From Chlorokybus atmophyticus (lineage: Eukaryota; Streptophyta; Chlorokybophyceae; Chlorokybales; Chlorokybaceae): a stretch of DNA of 52,170 bases. Positions 22,638-34,170 of this stretch are shown in pieces. Made by a program: the position numbers and the translations under genes. Under the pieces are notes generated by a model. The model was not told the DNA's origin and did not search any database. It saw nothing but the letters and a program-made list of their open reading frames with translations. The DNA lies in contig RHPI01003798.1 in the NCBI GenBank assembly GCA_009103225.1, forward strand, positions 1 through 52,170. Reading direction: 5' to 3'. The stretch's first letter is position 1; every line of letters starts with the position of its first letter.

Positions 22638-23898
22638 TGCACATGCTGAGGGTGCTTGCTGCGCAGATAGCTGATGAGCGTGGGTGACCAGCAGGAGGAC
22701 GATAAGGTTGAGACTGATGTTGAGGTTGCCCTAAGAGCCACAGTGGCGGACATAACTGCATTGCTGGATCGCCGTGTGATTCATCGCGAGCCGTTTCAGT
22801 ACATCATTCAGGCCGCGCACTGGCGTGACCTTGTACTTGCTGTTGCCCCTGGGGTTCTTATACCTCGCCCAGAGACAGAGGTACTGCTGCTCACATGCTT
22901 GCTTGTTGATGCATAACTTGCATGATCCTGATCATTGATTGAGCGTACGTGTTTGGCCAGATATTGATTGATCTGGTTGAGGAGGCGTGCAATGCATTTC
23001 CCGAGCTCAAGTCTGGTGTATGGGTGGACATGGGTACTGGCAGCGGTGCACTGGCGGTCGCTCTCGCTCGCACTTTGCCGGAAGCAAGCACTCGCGTGTA
23101 TGCTACAGATGTCAGCCATGTGGCTGCGGCTATTGCTTTGTGCAACGTTCGCCGCTACAAGCTGGCCGATCGAGTCAGCGTCCATATGGGCAGCTGGTTT
23201 ACAGCGCTTCCAGCTGATCTGATAGGCACTATCTCAGGTACATGTCAATCAGGCGTTTGTACCATTACATGATCGAAACTGAACACATGTAGTTAGAAAG
23301 CAGTAGCTGATCGCCCGACTCTGGCATCCCATAGCACGTAATGGTGAGTGTGTAGTGTGCGCAAGCATGTAGCAACATGTCCTCAGGCAATGCTATGCAT
23401 GTGTCTAATACTCTTGAGCTTTATGTACATACACATGTTGACACCAGTGCGCTAACAGGCATTGTGAGCAACCCTCCGTACATTCCTAGAGAGCATCTGC
23501 CAACACTGCAAGCAGAAGTGAGGCTACATGAGCCACATCTGGCCCTTGATGGTGGTTCAGTTGCGGGGAGTTACGCACTGGATATCATTTGTAAGGGGGC
23601 AAGGCAGTACCTGCGACCAGGTGGCTTCGTGGGGTTGGAAACCAATGGTGGAGATCAAGCAACACATATTGCTGAGTTGCTCCGTCGTCTACAGTTCACC
23701 TCTGTTAAGGTACATCTACGATGTGCACTAGCAGCTTCAAATCTGCATGCCATTGCCATCATGCTCTGTCACATGCCTTGGTTGCATGGTCGGTGTGCTG
23801 CATGCAAACTCACCATCCATTGCGTTGCGAAGGTGGTTGATGACTGTTATGGCGTTGCGCGGTTCGTAGTAGGGTACAACGGCGTGGGTGGTATGTAA
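21830..23898 (+). CDS. prmC: HemK/PrmC-type peptide release factor glutamine methyltransferase
   Basis: It methylates the glutamine of the GGQ motif of peptide-chain release factors with S-adenosylmethionine. Exons 21830-22225, 22671-22880, 22961-23237, 23459-23709 and 23833-23898 join in phase to 399 residues. The leader (residues 1-60: MAVAAAAVGLFVARR, then Ser/Ala/Arg-rich) points to plastid or mitochondrion. The helical N-domain includes REPFQYIIQAAHWRDL and IPRPETE. The AdoMet-binding motif DMGTGSG is at residues 225-231 and the catalytic NPPY at 299-302. An unusually long spacer precedes REPFQYI compared with bacterial PrmC. The last intron (23710-23832) is a multiple of three with no stop, so a 41-residue longer form is possible. 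The final exon reads FVVGYNGVGGM. Intron 1 holds a (CA)16 run. Confidence 0.93.
22605..22636. repeat. (CA)16 microsatellite in PrmC intron 1
   Basis: An uninterrupted CA run lies within a longer stretch (22438-22640) of CA/TG/CG alternating sequence in the first intron. Confidence 0.9.
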
Positions 23899-24913
23899 GC
23901 AGGCTACCTGTCGCGCCGTCGCATTGCAGCCACCCAGGCTTAACTCGCACGGCAGACGCGTCCACATGCAAGAGGTCCTGGCACCAAGCAGCTGTTGACC
24001 AACAACAGCACTGTCAGCTGTCGCACATGCTGTCTGGCGTGCTGCCAATGCAGGTACGCGTATTGGTCTGTTGTGTCCCTTACATCCAATTCAGCTCATT
24101 CTGTGCAACATCACAGCAAGTAAACTTGCTGTGATGCATACCGGTTGTTAAGTATCAACGCTGTCGTGCCAGAAGCAAGTCGTTGCCGCCCCCAGTGTTC
24201 CTAGCCAGCACTCCTGTCAGCTTGTTGGGATGGGCGCAAAGTTGTACAACTCAGATTCATGACAGAAGTGGCCGGCGTCTAGTCAGACCCTTGCACGCAT
24301 GGTTGGCCTTGATGAACATTCTAGAGCTGCAGTGCAGTGGCACCAATTGCTGATTTTTCCAGCCTGTATGGCTCAAAAGCTCAGCCGAAGTGGACTACGG
24401 CTGTGGCCGTTGTATACTGAAACACTATCTCATGGATATTGTCCCAACCATTGCAGTCAGCCTGTTTATCCTGCTCATGGACTGCTCATGAACTGAGGCT
24501 GTGGCCGTGTAAACTGAACACAACCCCGTGGGTTTGGTGAGTGTAGCAAGTTTGCGTGCATGTGAACACGGCATGTGTGACCTTAAATGCGCGGAATCTC
24601 CATTCCTCCTTTTGTACAATCTCATGGACATTGTCATCACCATGGCAGTCAGCCTGTTTATCCTGTTCACGCACATTGCTTTCCCCGCACATCTACGCTA
24701 CCACTCCAAGCAATCTGATCCTAACCCTAACCTATGAGCTTCGTGTGCTGCAACCAAACTGAATGCGAAAAGCAAGCCAAGTGCCACGGGCACTTTGGAA
24801 CAAGCAGTTCGCGCCGCATCCTTGGATCAATGCGATCAATGCGCATCCAAGAGCACTCATGGCTTTATGTAGATGGACCTCCATGCAATGCTTGATGTTA
24901 CCATAACCCTCAG
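23899..24913. other. Convergent spacer between PrmC and the WD40 gene
   Basis: No gene is supported. It contains a direct repeat (24427-24479 and 24619-24671), a telomere-like CCTAACCCTAACC word at about 24720-24732, and only short random frames. Confidence 0.5.
24427..24671. repeat. Direct repeat of about 53 bp, 192 bp apart
   Basis: The sequence ATCTCATGGA(T/C)ATTGTC followed by GCAGTCAGCCTGTTTATCCTG occurs at 24427-24479 and again at 24619-24671 with a few changes. A second pair, GGCTGTGGCCGT...ACTGAACAC, occurs near 24399 and 24496. This indicates an old local duplication. Confidence 0.7.
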
Positions 24914-27846
24914 TCAAGTTGGTGCAGCAGGCTGCCGTTCCCAGAACCTGGAACCATCCACCTCATTCAAACTGACAGCAGAAGTTGCACCACCCTCCTC
25001 ACCAATTACAATGGATGCCTGCGCGTAGTCGCGTGTGCATATGACAGCCGGCCTCAGGCCGCTTGTACCCGATGCAAGCAGTGTGCCCTGCACTGCGATG
25101 GCACCCACGCCAGCTGACAATGGAGGCGGCAGCCTAAATTCCTTCCCGTCAACCTCAAAGGCACCTAGTCGTGAGATATTTTCGCCTGACGTTGTGAACA
25201 CTTGCAGGGGCTTGGCACATGGCTTGTCCATAGCAGTAACAACCTGGAAAGACAGCAGCTGAGCAGTCAGGCACACTCCATTGCAACATTGACAGGAGTA
25301 CATGCCGTCCAAACAATACAACATGTTTCTTAACCAACATATTGGCAAACAAACTAGCACGAAAATTTTACCTTGTAAGCGTCTATGTGCACACTGCTGA
25401 CAGGCCCAGCGTGTTCTGCCATTATGGCTACTGCGTGGGGCTTGTCTCCTGAAGTGGACATGCGCATATCCCACACTCGAGCAGTCCTGCAGCAACACTC
25501 CGCAGTCAATTGATTGAAAACGACGAGACATGCCAGCAACCTCATACACAGTTGTATACAGCCACCGTACCTGTCTGCACTGCCAGTGACAAGAAGGCAA
25601 GAGGATGATGACTGGACAGACATGGAAAGCACGGGCTCGGCATGCACAGCTGCTGAACTTGTTACCGTCATACTGTCGAGCAGACAACAGAGTCAGCGCA
25701 AATATTCATTCTGAGGTGACTCCCATGCAGCCACTCCGTGTGTACCTCTTAGCCTTACCTGCGCAGGTCTACCAATGATAAGCCCTTATCACCCGCAGCA
25801 AACACAGTGTGGTCCTTGCATGTGGCAGTCACAATTGGCCAAGGGAGCTTTGCGGAAGCCAGTCCGGTCTGTGCGCCATGCGTGTCCCACAACTTCACCT
25901 TGCCATCTCGTGACGTAGATACGAACTGTGACGCAACTGCGTGCCTGATGACACAATGTGTTCATGCACAGTGCAGCACTTGGATGCATGCTTTGCATGC
26001 TGTGGTGTCTCTCAAGAAAAGCATCATGCGTCCAACGGCACTTACTTGACAGCCACCACAGCCGTGATGCTATCACCATGGCCGCGAAGCACAGAAAGCG
26101 CATGAACTTTTCCCCTGAAACGTTTGCACAACAGTGGTTGGGAGCAACAAGGGTCACCGCATCAAGCTAACAATGTACTGCAACGAAGACACCAACAGGA
26201 ATGCAAAGCTGCTTGCTACAAGTAAAACAAGAAGCTCAGCAATTGCAAAAGTGCGATATGAAGTGACCACACAACTCACCTACCACTGCGAAGATCCCAA
26301 AGACGCACGGTGGCGTCTTCTCCACCACTGACGAGCACATTGCCGCCGACGCTGCTGTCCTCAACATGTTCGCCGAGCAACTGCGATGCAATCACAGTAA
26401 CAGCTTTCGTGTGCCCGCTAAGCGTCCGAGTGGCCTTTCCCTGTTGGAAGACAGCTTAAAGAGATGCAACAATACCTGTCGACTCGGATTCACACCAGCC
26501 AACAAGACTTGATAGAGACTGAGTCGTTGTGCACTGACCTTGTTCCAAACTCGAATAGTTTTGTCCATACTTCCAGTGACCAATACTTGCTCATCGTCCG
26601 ACCCGAACGCCCTGCATCAAAAGCCAATTCATGTAACTGTTTATCCACCATCGTATCCAGCCGGGAGGTGACAACTCGCGCATGCTCTGGCGTCATATAC
26701 GCAAGCGTACCTCAAGCATGTAATCTTGCCTCCATGCACCAGTCGCTCCTGCGAAGCAACCGCTGACAACTCTGATAGGTCGCCATAACCAGTGTCAAGC
26801 TCGATTGCCCATTGCTCCAGTGCGTTGCCACTCACTCCGTACTCCCACACTGTAGCTTCCCCGCCCTGCACTTGTTGCTATCTCGTTACTCATCTGTCCA
26901 ATGAAGCAAGCACAGTCCATTGCTATACGTCTTGGATTTTCACTTGAATCGTACAGTATGAAGCTATGGACGTTCGCAGTTGCTAACCGTGCAACTATAC
27001 ACAACTAAACAGTAGTGGATTCCAAACAACCTCTATGCAACTTGCATGTGAATTGTACCTGAGTGGCAACCAGCTGGCCGTTACGCGTGAGCAACACATG
27101 GCCGATGGGGCCGCGGCCGTAACGCCAGGAATGCCACTGGCAGACGGCCGGGTCGGCCAGCCGCAGCTGCTGGTACGACGCATGCTTTGCGATGAACGCA
27201 TGTCTAACGCTCTGGCCGGGAGGAACCGCCGAGCCTGGCCAGCAAGATCTGCTTAAAGCAGAAATGAAGAGGCGCTTACGCAAGTGTACAATCAACTTCT
27301 AGCCTGCTGGTTCGGAAGACATGCTTGGCAGCGCTTTTTCTGTGTATGGCAGTGCTGATACATGGTGTATGAGTGATGAATGGAGCAGAGCATACAACCT
27401 TAGCTGGCAAGCTGTTGCTGCTTGTTAGCTTGAGGAGTGCAGCACTGCCAGAATGGGACAATAATCGACTGTATTGCATGCTAAATTTAACAGCTTCTCT
27501 GACACAAACAACAGTGCATGCTTTACTCGCAGATGTCTTGGCTGAGAAGTCACGCATGTTACCGTCTACACATGCATGTATGACACCTGAGACAACGCTG
27601 TCATACTCCAACAAATTTTATACGTAGGTCACAAAGCCACAAGTACACATACAAGCACGCATACGCAGCCGCACACGCACGCAGCTCAGCAGCTTGCCTG
27701 AGCTGAGCAGCCCAGACGGCGTCGGAGGCCGCCGCCTTCCTAAGGCTGCGGCAGGAGGCAGCAACGGCGAGGACGTCCCGGAAGCGCAGGGGAGCCAGGC
27801 ACGCCGCGAAGGCGTCGCCGTCCGCCGCCGCCAACCCGTCCAGCAT
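24914..27846 (-). CDS. F-box / WD40 repeat protein
   Basis: Probably the substrate receptor of an SCF-type ubiquitin ligase: the F-box binds SKP1 and the propeller binds the target. The first exon (ATG at 27846; a second in-frame ATG at 27900) reads PLRFRDVLAVAASCRSLRK...VWAAQLRQ, an F-box with the conserved Leu, Cys and Trp spacing. WD40 exons on the minus strand include about 27248-27059, 26865-26711, 26611-26539, 26440-26280, 26114-26046, 25944-25759, 25672-25571, 25496-25372 and 25243-24914. Joins from 26865 to the stop keep phase. Clear blades are LVTGSMDKTIRVWNK, LVSGGEDATVRLWDLR, FVSTSRDGKVKLWD and LLVTGSADRTARVWDMR, with weaker ones on either side. The join from the F-box exon to the first propeller exon, and a small exon near 26880-26990, are not settled. 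The target is unknown. Divergent from the EamA gene. Confidence 0.8.
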
Positions 27847-28681
27847 GCTGCCACCACTAGTCTGTGCTGAAGCTCGCAGCAATTTCTTGCATGGTTGCAT
27901 CACGTCGAAGCAATATGAACGTTGTTGTACATCGCTCCAACATGCTTCGTACGTGAATTGCACGTCTGTTCTTTGGCCAAGAACGTAATGCTAACGTGTG
28001 TATGCAATATGCTGCACGCTCGCTTGCTTGCTTGTCACACGCTGCATGTGCACTGCGCATGAACCAGGGCCCGCAGGCTAGGCGTGCTGTTCTCTCTGGC
28101 GTCATGGATGTGAACTATTCCTTGCTAAGCTGAAGAAGGTAAACACGCAGAGATCGACATAAACGAGGTTGCGTGGGGCAGGCTCGAACGCTGGCGGCAA
28201 TCTGCATGCTGACAAACGAAAGGCCAAGCATAGACTCGCTACAGCTTTTCATGCGTGTTGATGTAAGCTTAGCTGCTGAAGCATCAAGCTCTATGTTGCT
28301 GAATCGCAGTTGTTTTTGGGCAATCTGGGTTTGGCAAGTCAGGCCCCCAGACCCCAGGCATGAGAAGTCAGCTGATAGTTTGTTTTCCACGTCATATTTC
28401 AAGCCGCAGGCAAGCAAAGTGAATTGCTTGGTGACGAGCCTGCTTGTTGTTGTTTTTGTGTTGTGCAGACATTCGCTGGCAAGTATTAAAACAGCTACTG
28501 TTACTGCAACATGCAGCTTGACAGCTTCATTAAGGCTGCAAACACACATACACCGCAGGACAATTGAACTGCAGCAAAGTAGCCAAGTTCTTTGAGCTTG
28601 TTGGACAGTAAGACTGGCACGCAGCAAGCAAGCAAACGTTGAAGCCCAAAGTCAATTTGGGATTTGCTTGTTTATTGCGGC
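27847..28681. promoter_or_regulatory. Head-to-head upstream interval of WD40 and EamA genes
   Basis: About 0.8 kb separates the two start codons and should hold both promoters. Long open frames on both strands (28115-28627 minus, 28173-28595 plus) overlap each other and contain no recognisable domain. No defined element can be called. Confidence 0.4.
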
Positions 28682-30370
28682 ATGGCTGAGAAAGAGGCGG
28701 TATCAAGGCGGCAGTGGCTGCTGCTATACTTGCTGCTGGCTGCTGCGGTGTTAGCGGTGTCCTCCGCCGGCGCCGTCATGAAGAGCATGGGCGCCGTCCC
28801 GCCGCTCACCCTGGCCTGCTGGCGCCTGCAGGTCACCACCGCTGCCCTCGTGCCTGGCGCGGCCGTGCAGTGGCGCTCCCTGGCACAGGAGGACAGGCAG
28901 AGGTATGCTCACACCCAACAGCAGCAGCTTTTCCACATACGAGTGTGTAAGTATTATGTTCCTGGCTTGCTGCACGTGCCATTGTAATGTTGTGTACACA
29001 CTATGCGTTTTAATTGGGCAGCAAACACAGCATGCAACATATGCACATAAATACGCATGCTGCATGCTTCTTGTCATCAAGACGCCAGGAATCTCTGTTT
29101 TTTTCTATGGCGTGCATGCATGCTGCACTGTGGTGCATTGAAATTGTGTTTGCGCCACCCGTTTGTGTTAAACAACACATATGAGCTTGCATATGTGCAG
29201 GTGGAAGGAGTCTGCATCAAGTTTGGGCGGGAGCGGCACATTCCTGGCGGCCCATTTCGGCCTGTGGGTTTGGTCTCTCGGACACACAAGCCTTCCGCAC
29301 AGCCTGCTGTTTGTCTGCTCCATACCACTGCTAGTCACAAGTGAGCAACACACACGCACAGTACTTGGTTCCAAACTTCGAGCAACTACTGACTGTACTC
29401 TGTCAGTCTTCATGTGGATTAGAAGAGAGACAGTGACACGATGGGAACTTGCGGGAATACTTCTTGGAGCAAGCGGGACGGTGTTGCTCGCGACCTCTGC
29501 GAAGGGAGAAGCTGAGGTGCACGTTGACAAATGGTGGATAGTTGCACTTGTTATGTATGCGTGCACACGCTCACATCAAACAGGTGAGTATACTTGGTGA
29601 TGCAGCAGCGCTGGCCGCAGCAGCCGCTTTTGTGGGGTACATAAGCATTGGGCAGCGGCTTCGGACTTGGATGCCGCTCTTCCTCTACGCACTGCCCGTG
29701 ACTGCGGTAGCCGCAGCTCTGCTGGGGGTGGCTGCATTGGCAGCTGGCGCACGTGTGTTGGCGAGCGACAGTACGCTGAGCATCTTCGGGTGGCTGAACC
29801 TGAGGTGCGAAGACAAAGTCGTATTTATACACGTGTTATGGAACATGCGCGCACGCACACAACCGCACAACCGCACAGGGGCCCACGCGCACATGCATGC
29901 ACATGCACACACATGCAAGCATGTGCCAGCGGTTGTTGTTTGTTGCACTGCCAAGTCTCTTCGTGTGCAGATGGATGCTGCGGACGCTGTACTTGGGTTT
30001 GGTACCCGGGTTGGTGGGCCACACAGGGTTCAACGCGTTGCTGCGGTGGATATCCCCGCTGGTAATATCGATGTCAATAAGCGTGGAGCCTGTGCTGGGG
30101 TCTCTGCTCGGTTGGATGATTGGAGTCTCCGACTTTCCCGGCCCATGGACGTGTGTCGGAGGAGCTATTCTAATCACATCCACGTGCATTGTTCAGGCGG
30201 CCACTGCATGCCGGCCTGATGCTGATGATATTGATGACAAGGAGGAAACGTTCAACATGGAACAGGGTGATGATGGTGATGAGAGTGCGGGGTTGCTGAC
30301 TCCCAAACAGCAGAGAGAGGTTTTTCCTTTGCTTCGGAGTAAAGTTGCTGGAGCTGATGCTGTGCGATGA
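28682..30370 (+). CDS. EamA/DMT-superfamily membrane transporter
   Basis: A predicted 10-helix drug/metabolite transporter of 363 residues. Exons 28682-28902, 29201-29340, 29407-29516, 29584-29804 and 29971-30370 join in phase. The first helix is LLLYLLLAAAVLAVSSAG after a short charged N-terminus. The first EamA repeat includes KSMGAVPPLTLACWRLQ and ends with WELAGILLGASGTVLLA. The second repeat runs from ILGDAAALAAAAAFVGY to GPWTCVGGAILITSTC and includes the typical WISPLVISMSISVEPVLGSL. The C-terminal ~45 residues are acidic and hydrophilic. The family carries metabolites, amino acids or purines; the substrate and membrane cannot be told. A start at 28664 is also in frame. A TGTAA word at 30383 lies 13 bases after the stop. 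Intron 4 is a CA/TG tract. Confidence 0.88.
29829..29930. repeat. CA/TG/CG alternating tract in EamA intron 4
   Basis: The intron carries CATGCGCGCACGCACAC and CATGCATGCACATGCACACACATGC-type words, like those in the DVR and PrmC introns. Confidence 0.65.
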
Positions 30371-30887
30371 GGCTTGCGTTGTTGTAATAGTCAATCTTGG
30401 TCTGGTGATAAGGATGGTGTTGACAGTTAGCTCTGCCGGATGTCACTGTTAGTTCGAGGGGCCCAAAGTCTGCTAGTTGTTGCGCCATGATACATTGCAG
30501 CGACTTGCAGATTGCTTTTGTTCAACTGCTAGAGGGATAGCCACAGCATAATGGAGCAGTACATGCTTCGAGCTGAAATGTATGTACCCCACATAGTGCT
30601 GAAGGCCATGCAGAGGCCATCTCGCTGTGCTCAAGACGATATATCGCATTGCACTGGGGCTCTCGGACGATATCCTACACATATTACAGGGCACTAATTT
30701 CACAGCATAAGCTAATGGCTGTGGTGCTGCTCCCGTCAGCATCATACGTGGTGTGCAATATCTCAACTTGGGGTTACAGGCTAACAGTGCTGCGCAAGGT
30801 GTGCCACATTGCCAGCATCAAGCTGTGCTCTTGGGACCATCGACGTGCAGAACACGCTGACAGATGCAAGCACACAAGCGACCAGCA
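30371..30887. other. Convergent spacer between EamA and UVRAG-like genes
   Basis: Nothing gene-like was seen in these 517 bases. It should hold the two 3' UTRs. Confidence 0.5.
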
Positions 30888-33802
30888 TCAACTATGCATT
30901 TGGCTTATGCTGTGACTAGTTCTCAATGCAGAGGCCGGGTGCACTAGCAGTTTGTACAAGTTAGGCAGCAGGCGGCTTGGGGACGAAGGCGGCATGAAGA
31001 GGGCGACCAGCAACTGCTCTATGTCCTTGTTCAGAAGGAACACCGCATATGCGAATCGCGTGCGCTCGGAGCCATCAATGAACAAAGGAAACTCGGTACC
31101 CACCTGCGCACACACGAGTGCATGTGCGTGTATTGTTGTGTGCATGTTGCGCTTGGCCACAACATGATGAATGTGTTCGAAGCATTCAGTGCATGCTGCA
31201 TTCCTTCAAACTAATGTACATACACGTAAGACACCAGCGCAAGAATGCTCACAGCACACCAACCCAGCAACCCACTATCGTGTCCAAGTTCAAGACAACT
31301 TCAAAACAACATGTGTTACCAACCTTACGCGCAGCAGCTTGTGATACAGCGCTGGCAGCATGCGCCGCTGCCTCAGCTGCAGGCTCGGGATCCTTTACCA
31401 ATGAGCGTGATGCAGCAAACACAATAGGATACTTGAGCGGGACATCCAAGTACTTGGCTAGAAGGAGCACGAGCTGCGCAACAATGTGCACTTAAACAGC
31501 AGTACAACATTACAACGTGTGGCTTGATATGCAGATGTGTCTCACGTGTGCAATGTAGCCAAGTGCAGTCGCAACCGCTTCATGATCTTCTTCCTCCCAC
31601 CAGCGACCATCCAGTTGCCCACATGCAAGCGCGAGGTGGATGCCAGCAATGGACAGCGCCGGCCATTCCCCGTCGTGGCAATGGGTGGAGCCGCCGTTGG
31701 CATAATGCTGGATGACGGCGGGAGCGTGGACATCATTGCCACCGTTGGTGTAAACATCCCCTTGCAACGAGCATGATGCTGACGGCTCCGACGGCTCCAG
31801 AGGATACAACTGATGGACCTATCCAGTAAGAGCTTTCATTATATAAACCAAGCGAGAGTAGTACCATCATTCAACGCCGCTCCTGACTCTGTGTACCTGT
31901 GCCAACATGCGTGCACGCCTTGTGCGCAACTGGCTGAGCCCTGACTGAAGAAGGCCTGCACCTTTGCGTCCTGCCAGAGACCTATCTGCATCCTGAGGGC
32001 CGAAAGAAAGAAGAGAAGGTTGGTGGTAGCCCAACATGACATACCTACAAGATCACAAGCACACATACATACGGACCTGCAGGCGGTCTTGTGCTGCACC
32101 AAGAGCGGTGGCGGCAGCAGTCAGACGCCAGATGCGGGGCTTAAGGGCGGCGCGCGCAGTCTCTATGTTGCTTTGGAGACGCTCGAGGCCCTCCTGAGCC
32201 AACAACACCGTGTCCTCAAGAGCTTGCATGTGGGCAGCTAACCTCTCGCGCTGCTCCAACCTTCGCTGGCACCTATCAGACTCCTGAGCACAACAGAAAA
32301 CATGCCTTTTTGACCCTCAGCACACTGTTGAGGGAAGAATGAAGGGCTGAATCATCATGAAAAAGTTGACAAGCATCATCATTTCACACCTCGAGTTCAG
32401 CACCCAGCTGGCGCTGGAGCTCAGCATTGATTTCGCGTTGCAGCGCGATGGTAGCGCGTCGTGCACGGACGGACCGCACGCTGTCGAGGAAACTCTGCAA
32501 CGAAAGCTGCTTCAGCGGACGCGCTTGGCCGAGACGCCTACGCACGTGCGCCAGCTGTGCACTGCGGCCCTCAAAGCCAGGGTCCTCCCTACCCTCCTGC
32601 AAAGCCTGATAACACAACACAGGTAGGTCACACATGTCCAACATAGTGCGAACACAAAAACAATAGCGGTGTCCACACCTGTGCAGCTTTCACTGCGACG
32701 GCCTTTTGGTCTTCATCCAGCGCCTCCGCGTGTTCCACGCTGGCCGCCGCAGCGGCGAGGTAGTTTGGTGCGAGGATGTGTGCGATGCTGGGAGCGGCGT
32801 AGTAGCCATCTAAGAGGCGGAAGACGAGCGTGTTGACAGGTGCCGAGTGGTGTACGCGTGGCAACGCTGCCCCGATGCAAGCGAGAGACTCTAAGTCTAC
32901 AACCTCCCTTGCAACACACAGCGCGGGCTCCAAGTAGATCAAACCCTCATCGGGGCGTCTTCGCCTCGGCGTGGTTATCTCCTCACTCGCTTGTGGACAA
33001 TCAACACTGTAGCGGGATTCTTGTCCAACACGCAGTGCCCATATGCGCACTTCAATGCACGAAATCGCATGCAATGCTGCCTGTGGCAGCGCAGATGAAT
33101 CGATCTCACACCACGCTGGGCTGAGTGTCCACGCAACAACCTCACTGGTGTAAAGTACACTGCCAGCTGGGCTTGTGTTTGGGTCACTGTTTGAGTTGTG
33201 TATAGAGTCTTCATCCCTTGAAGACTGTTCTGTTGCGTCGCCTTCAAAGCGGTGTCGTGGAACAGATGTGGCCAAAGAGGGTGAGAAGGGCGAAGTGCTG
33301 GCTGCTAAGGTGAAATACAACCCGGCCTCGGTTGGCGGCACGTCAACAGCGTGCAAAGCCACATTGCATGCTTGGATTTCCTGCAGGTGCCGCAATCGCC
33401 TTCGAGCACGCTGCGGATAGCACAAACATGCTGCAATAAGTGTTGCGCAAGTGCTGAATGCGCACAATGCACGCATGTATGGCCTTGCTTGCAAGATGGC
33501 CGAAGCAGACAACACTTCTACGCTGTACACAAGATAACCGAACCTGACACTAAGAAGCACTGGGTCATGACGCAATGAAACCCTGATGATACCGCAAACT
33601 GCAGTTGCATGAGCGCATGCCCCTTGAGTGGAGAACGCTGTCTGAAACCCTAGTGGTGCAAGATGTTACAGACCGTGCACCACAGCGTAGAAAAGGCCGG
33701 TAACTAAATAGATTGTACCTTGGGAAGAGGAAAAAGCGTTACAGCACCAACTGCGTCATCGTCTCCGTCGCCATCACCCCCCTGCCTGGCAGCATCTCCC
33801 AT
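30888..33802 (-). CDS. UVRAG: UVRAG/VPS38-like subunit of class III PI3-kinase complex II
   Basis: It likely joins VPS34, VPS15 and ATG6/Beclin to make PI3P for endosome and vacuole traffic and late autophagy. The ATG at 33802 opens exon 33802-33719 (MGDAARQGG...LFPLPK), which joins in phase 0 to the exon ending at 33410 (RARRRLRHLQEIQACNV), the usual start of the C2 region. C2-like sequence continues to about 32690. Coiled-coil stretches follow (about 32644-32390 and 32259-32085, with MQALEDTVLLAQEGLERLQ). The C-terminal BARA-like part holds TALGYIAHV, then LAKYLDVPLKYPIVFAASRS near 31440 and FPLFIDGSERTRFAYAVFLL near 31090, the best matches to the family. An upstream in-frame reading of the second exon from 33575 lacks the LFPLP lead and is less likely. 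Exons in the coiled-coil part are not fully settled. Confidence 0.8.
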
Positions 33803-34170
33803 GGCCCATGGGATGGCCCGCACATACACCACACACCGCAACGACCTCACTGTCAAGCAACAACCACCATCATGGCCCAACCACCGGCACCCCTCTGCGC
33901 GCACCGTACCGGTCCTAGCCCAACCCCGCCTCGGCCTGGTCGCTCCGACTAACGCCTTGGCCTGGTCGAACCACGGTTAGGGTTCGAGTTAGGACCGTCG
34001 ATTAGACTTTACCAAACAGCAGTTTGCAAACCACCGGATACGCTGCATGCATTACGCAACCGAACCTTTCAGATACGTGTCTAAGGCAGGTTTACACTGC
34101 GTAATCAGCAGGGTGTACTCCAAGAACATACCCGTTAGCATTGGCTACGTCGTCGGCAGTGTGGGTGGCG
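33803..34170. promoter_or_regulatory. Head-to-head upstream interval, UVRAG-like and repeat-protein genes
   Basis: Only 368 bases separate the two ATGs, so the promoters must be compact or shared. GGTTAGGGTTCGAGTTAGG near 33974-33992 has a telo-box-like word. No TATA box is evident. Confidence 0.4.

Noticed and set aside
24720-24732. Telomere-like CCTAACCCTAACC
   Set aside because: There are only two units, inside a gene-dense region; this is chance or a minor interstitial trace.
28115-28627. 170-codon minus-strand frame between the WD40 and EamA genes
   Set aside because: It overlaps a 140-codon plus-strand frame, has no domain and no phase-compatible exon next to it.
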